64,000 nucleotides of DNA, taken from positions 44,181 through 108,180 of the forward strand of contig JAZSFA010000004.1 in NCBI GenBank assembly GCA_045531965.1, in the 5' to 3' direction. Positions 61,027 through 64,000 of this stretch are shown in pieces (the stretch's first letter is position 1; each line of letters begins with the position of its first letter). Source of the DNA: CAMEON01 sp045531965. GTDB taxonomy: Bacteria; Bacillota; Clostridia; Oscillospirales; CAG-272. The notes beneath the pieces were generated by a model. It had not been told where the DNA came from, made no database searches, and saw only the letters and a program-made list of their open reading frames with translations. Made by a program: the position numbers and the translations under genes.

Positions 61027-62811
61027 TTAAATGTATTTGCTTGCCTGCAAATTGAACAGCTCGGCATATTTGCCGTTCTGCTTCAACAGCTCAAAATGCG
61101 AGCCTTGTTCGATAATGTGTCCGTCGCCGATAACAAGTATCTTATCGGCCAGTGTTGTATTGGAAAGGCGGTGCGAGATCGTGACCGAGCTCTTACCCTC
61201 ACTCAAATGATAGAGTTGTTCAAAGATTCTATCCTCTGAAATCGGGTCAAGGGCGGCAGATGGCTCGTCAAGAATCATATATTCGCTATCCTTGAAGTAC
61301 GCACGGGCAAGGCCGACGAGCTGCCATTGACCGCCGGAAAGGTCTTTTCCGTTGTCTGCATAGTAACGACCAAGAACGCTGTCATAGCCGTTCTCCCAAT
61401 CCTTGATAACCTCGCTTGCGCCGCTGATGTCGCAAGCCTTTTTTAGTTTCTCATCATTGAACCGCTCATCAAAGTCTGATAGCGCAATAATCTCGCGGAG
61501 AGGCAAACAGTAAGTAACGTAATCTTGGAATAGGACACCGAACACCTTGCGCACAGCGTAAATATCGTATTCCTTCAGATCTACGCCGTCGAGCTTGATG
61601 CTTCCCTCCTCGGGATCGTAAAAGCGGAACATCAGCTTAATTATCGTGGATTTACCTGCACCGTTAAGACCTATCAGACCAATCTTTTCGTGAGGCTCAA
61701 TCGTAAAGGAGCAATCCTTCAGCACGTACTGTTCTGCATTGGGATAGCGGAAGGATACGTTGCAGAACTCAATCTTCGGATTGTTCGACGGCTTCAGCGT
61801 TCCACTCTTTTCCACCTCGTGTTCAATGTCCATAAACTCTTGAAGCTCAATCAATCGGGTGTTATCATTGAGGAATTGATTCACCTTATTCATCAACATC
61901 TGAGATTGGCTTCGCAAACGGGATACCATACTGAGATTGTATTGCAGATCGCCAATGCCAATATAGCTGTTTACAACATCGAACACCGACACCGTCAGCA
62001 CCAAAAATTCGCTTGATACGTTCACGATCATAATCAGCGTATTGATGATATTGTGCTTGATATCCTCCGTCTTATTGATCTTATAAAGCTTCTGCCACGT
62101 TTCCTTATATTTGCCAATAAAGTAAGCACCAATATGATTCAACTTAATCTCAAACTGAATATCGTTGTTGAAGAACACATCACGATAATAATCCTTTTTG
62201 CGGTTGTCGCGTAACTGTTCCTTTTCCATTTGCAGCTTGCGTTCGGTACGTTTTTTGTTGTAGAGCATAAACGGGATCAAAAGCACGAGCGTAACAAGAC
62301 CCAGCCACCATTTGTAGGTACAAACAATAATCAGCGTTGCAATTACATTGATGAGTGCGGAGATAATATCAAACACAAGCCAGGACATTGTCAATACGGT
62401 TGTAAAATTGCCCCTGGCTTGTCTAACCTTGTCTCCCATTTGAGCAGAATCGAAGAAAGACAGATCCATGCGAGAGGTTTTGTCCATCATCACTGTTTCA
62501 ATGTAGAAATGAAGCTCGTCACTATAACGATCTTGCACATAATTATCAAATTGGTCGATTAGGTAGGTTGCCAATTGCAGTACAAGATAGATGACCAAAC
62601 AAACGATGACAGTCTGTTTACTGTTTTCGAAATCTACAATTCCATTGAGAACCTCTTTCCACAGCCACAGGTTTACAAGGGGTATCAGCGTTGTGAACAT
62701 CAAAATTACAAGCTTCATGGAAAAGTAGAACTTGGAAGCAAGGAAGCAGGTCTTGATTCCGAACCATACATTTTTGAAAAGCCCGGAGAAGAATGTCTTT
62801 AGCTTATTCAT
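61027..62811 (-). CDS. ABC transporter, fused membrane and ATPase domains
   Basis: The 594-residue protein is a half-transporter of exporter type: six membrane helices in residues about 1-310 and an ATPase domain from about 345. Visible motifs are Walker A GLNGAGKST, signature DLSGGQWQLVGLARAYF and Walker B YMILDEPSAALD with the H-loop TISHRLS. AAAGGAGGGCG lies at the end of the preceding gene and the two are one base apart, implying a heterodimer with the next protein. Substrate unknown; peptides or lipids are typical. Confidence 0.93.
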   Translation of the reverse strand: MNKLKTFFSGLFKNVWFGIKTCFLASKFYFSMKLVILMFTTLIPLVNLWLWKEVLNGIVDFENSKQTVIVCLVIYLVLQLATYLIDQFDNYVQDRYSDELHFYIETVMMDKTSRMDLSFFDSAQMGDKVRQARGNFTTVLTMSWLVFDIISALINVIATLIIVCTYKWWLGLVTLVLLIPFMLYNKKRTERKLQMEKEQLRDNRKKDYYRDVFFNNDIQFEIKLNHIGAYFIGKYKETWQKLYKINKTEDIKHNIINTLIMIVNVSSEFLVLTVSVFDVVNSYIGIGDLQYNLSMVSRLRSQSQMLMNKVNQFLNDNTRLIELQEFMDIEHEVEKSGTLKPSNNPKIEFCNVSFRYPNAEQYVLKDCSFTIEPHEKIGLIGLNGAGKSTIIKLMFRFYDPEEGSIKLDGVDLKEYDIYAVRKVFGVLFQDYVTYCLPLREIIALSDFDERFNDEKLKKACDISGASEVIKDWENGYDSVLGRYYADNGKDLSGGQWQLVGLARAYFKDSEYMILDEPSAALDPISEDRIFEQLYHLSEGKSSVTISHRLSNTTLADKILVIGDGHIIEQGSHFELLKQNGKYAELFNLQASKYI

Positions 62812-62812
62812 A

Positions 62813-64000
62813 TCAATCGCCCTCCTTTACCGTGTACTTCTCGCGTTGGAGGTTATAAAGCTTCGCATACAGACCGTCAAGCGCAGCAAGCTCGTCATGA
62901 GTACCTTGCTCCGTAATTTTTCCACCATCAAGCACAATGATCTTATTGGACATACGGGCACTTGAAATGCGGTGTGAAATCATAATACCCGTCTTACCGT
63001 CAGATATGGATTCAAAATTCTTGAATATCCGATCTTCCGCCTCGGCATCAAGTGCGGCAGAGGGCTCGTCAAAAATGATAATTGGTGCATTTTTGAAATA
63101 GGCACGAGATAGTGCAATTTTCTGCCATTGTCCTTTGGAAAGTTCCGTACCGTTATCGGCAAATTGGCGGGTCATAAAAGAATCAAGTCCGTTTTCAAGC
63201 TTTGGCTTTATATCCTCATATACACCGCTTTGTGTCAAAACGCTCTCAATTTCATCGCTGTTATCCATACGCTCAAGCGAAGACAGCGCGATATTTTCTC
63301 TCAAGGTCAACGGATATTGTACAAAGCTTTGGAACAGTGCCGAAAACAACTTCCGTACATCACGCATATCGTAATCAGACATTGGATAACCGTTGATCAG
63401 AATTTGCCCCGACTCAATTTCATAAAGCCCGAGCATCAGCTTAATGATAGTAGATTTTCCCGAACCGTTGATACCGACAATTGACAGTTTATCCCCTTTA
63501 TTGAGCGTAAAAGAAACTCCGGTCAGCACATATTTATCGGTATGTGGATACTTAAAGCATACATTATCAAAAGTGAGGCTTTCAAAGACTTCAAGCTTTC
63601 GAGTCCCGCCCGTTTGCTCCGTCTTTATTGCGAAGAATTCAAACAACTTGCTCATCAGATCGGATATGCGACTCAATACGTCGGTTGTCATCCAAGTAGC
63701 GCGCCAAAAAGAATTTGAGACGCTATGTGCGAAGCCAATGTAAAGTGCAACGTCACCAATACCAATTGCTCCGTTTATCGCCTTATATATCACATAGGCA
63801 ATAAATACAATCTCTCCGCTCCTACGAAAAAGCTCTATGCCGAGTGAGCCGTGAAGCACCTTCTTATCAAGTGCTTTGTTGGCTTTGATATAATCTTTCT
63901 TTTCCTCATCATAGCGCGACTTAATAGCATCGGTCAGATCGTACATTCTTACGTCTTTTGCAGGCCAAGCGTCCGTGAGCATCCAACGGTAGTAGTGGAA
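62813..64000 (-). CDS. ABC transporter, 5' end beyond the window
   Basis: 395 residues of the C-terminal part are present; the start lies outside. It ends the membrane domain (YVIYKAINGAIGIGDVALYI) and has a complete ATPase: Walker A GINGSGKST, signature ELSKGQWQKIALSRAYF and Walker B IIIFDEPSAALD. The signature has LSKGQ instead of LSGGQ, as often seen in one half of an asymmetric heterodimer. Pairs with the gene at 61027-62811. Confidence 0.92.
   Translation of the reverse strand, partial: FHYYRWMLTDAWPAKDVRMYDLTDAIKSRYDEEKKDYIKANKALDKKVLHGSLGIELFRRSGEIVFIAYVIYKAINGAIGIGDVALYIGFAHSVSNSFWRATWMTTDVLSRISDLMSKLFEFFAIKTEQTGGTRKLEVFESLTFDNVCFKYPHTDKYVLTGVSFTLNKGDKLSIVGINGSGKSTIIKLMLGLYEIESGQILINGYPMSDYDMRDVRKLFSALFQSFVQYPLTLRENIALSSLERMDNSDEIESVLTQSGVYEDIKPKLENGLDSFMTRQFADNGTELSKGQWQKIALSRAYFKNAPIIIFDEPSAALDAEAEDRIFKNFESISDGKTGIMISHRISSARMSNKIIVLDGGKITEQGTHDELAALDGLYAKLYNLQREKYTVKEGD

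Overview
The window reads as chromosome of a Gram-positive anaerobe of class Clostridia, probably a gut Oscillospirales- or Christensenellales-type bacterium or an assembled metagenomic genome. The signs are AGGAGG-type ribosome sites, sigma-A promoters that nearly all have a 17-bp spacer, Firmicute lipoproteins, a giant BspA-like LRR surface protein, YwaF-family membrane proteins and sugar-foraging clusters. No rRNA or other species marker is present, so the assignment rests on style of gene content.

Layout. 1-5.9 kb is one end of an integrated element: a gene tail, a MazF-type toxin with a small SHOCT-like gene, a GIY-YIG/DUF4357 protein and three adjacent large serine recombinase genes, the middle one lacking the catalytic domain. 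5.9-8.7 kb is an AT-rich accessory and repeat zone: a two-helix membrane protein resembling the TRADD-N-associated family, an IS3-type transposase remnant, two tandem 205-bp structured repeats, an array of variable hairpins, a four-helix-bundle (S23) gene with a frameshift near its start, and a small coiled-coil ORF. 8.7-10.9 kb carries KtrB/KtrA potassium uptake. 11-19.5 kb holds a GH43 hydrolase, an MFS transporter, a Gfo/Idh/MocA oxidoreductase, a membrane protein, a MATE exporter, an adenylate-kinase-like NTPase and pyruvate kinase. 19.5-21.4 kb has YwaF-like and acyltransferase-3 membrane proteins on the minus strand.

21.8-35.2 kb is a single 4,454-residue gene: N-terminal membrane segment, subtilisin-type protease, about 2,800 residues of LRR_5 repeats, a tandem Cys-pair repeat block (195-bp DNA period) and a C-terminal membrane anchor. 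35.3-47.1 kb is a carbohydrate region: AraC-type regulator with divergent Gfo/Idh/MocA gene, GH36 alpha-galactosidase with a palindromic operator next to its promoter, two lipoproteins (one NlpC/P60-like, one GH99-like glycoside hydrolase with a C-terminal CBM9-like module), a second GH43 and a MORN-repeat protein. 47.1-50.3 kb is another repeat-rich zone with three small genes (one LRR, one DUF4304-like), a second hairpin array, two near-identical copies of a ~200-bp repeat and tRNA-Trp, whose 3' end is duplicated at the repeat boundary.

50.4-56.3 kb is conserved core: YwaF-like protein, rpsF-ssb-rpsR, oligoendopeptidase F, a lipoprotein and two tRNA-Leu genes. 56.5-64 kb is accessory again: an OLD-like AAA ATPase/TOPRIM protein, a sigma factor with a long unexplained C-terminal domain and a minus-strand operon of two ABC exporters plus a 61-residue protein. 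The most unusual signals are the two mirror-symmetric hairpin arrays, the repeats tied to a tRNA 3' end and a shared terminator-like hairpin family, and the protease-LRR-Cys-repeat giant protein.
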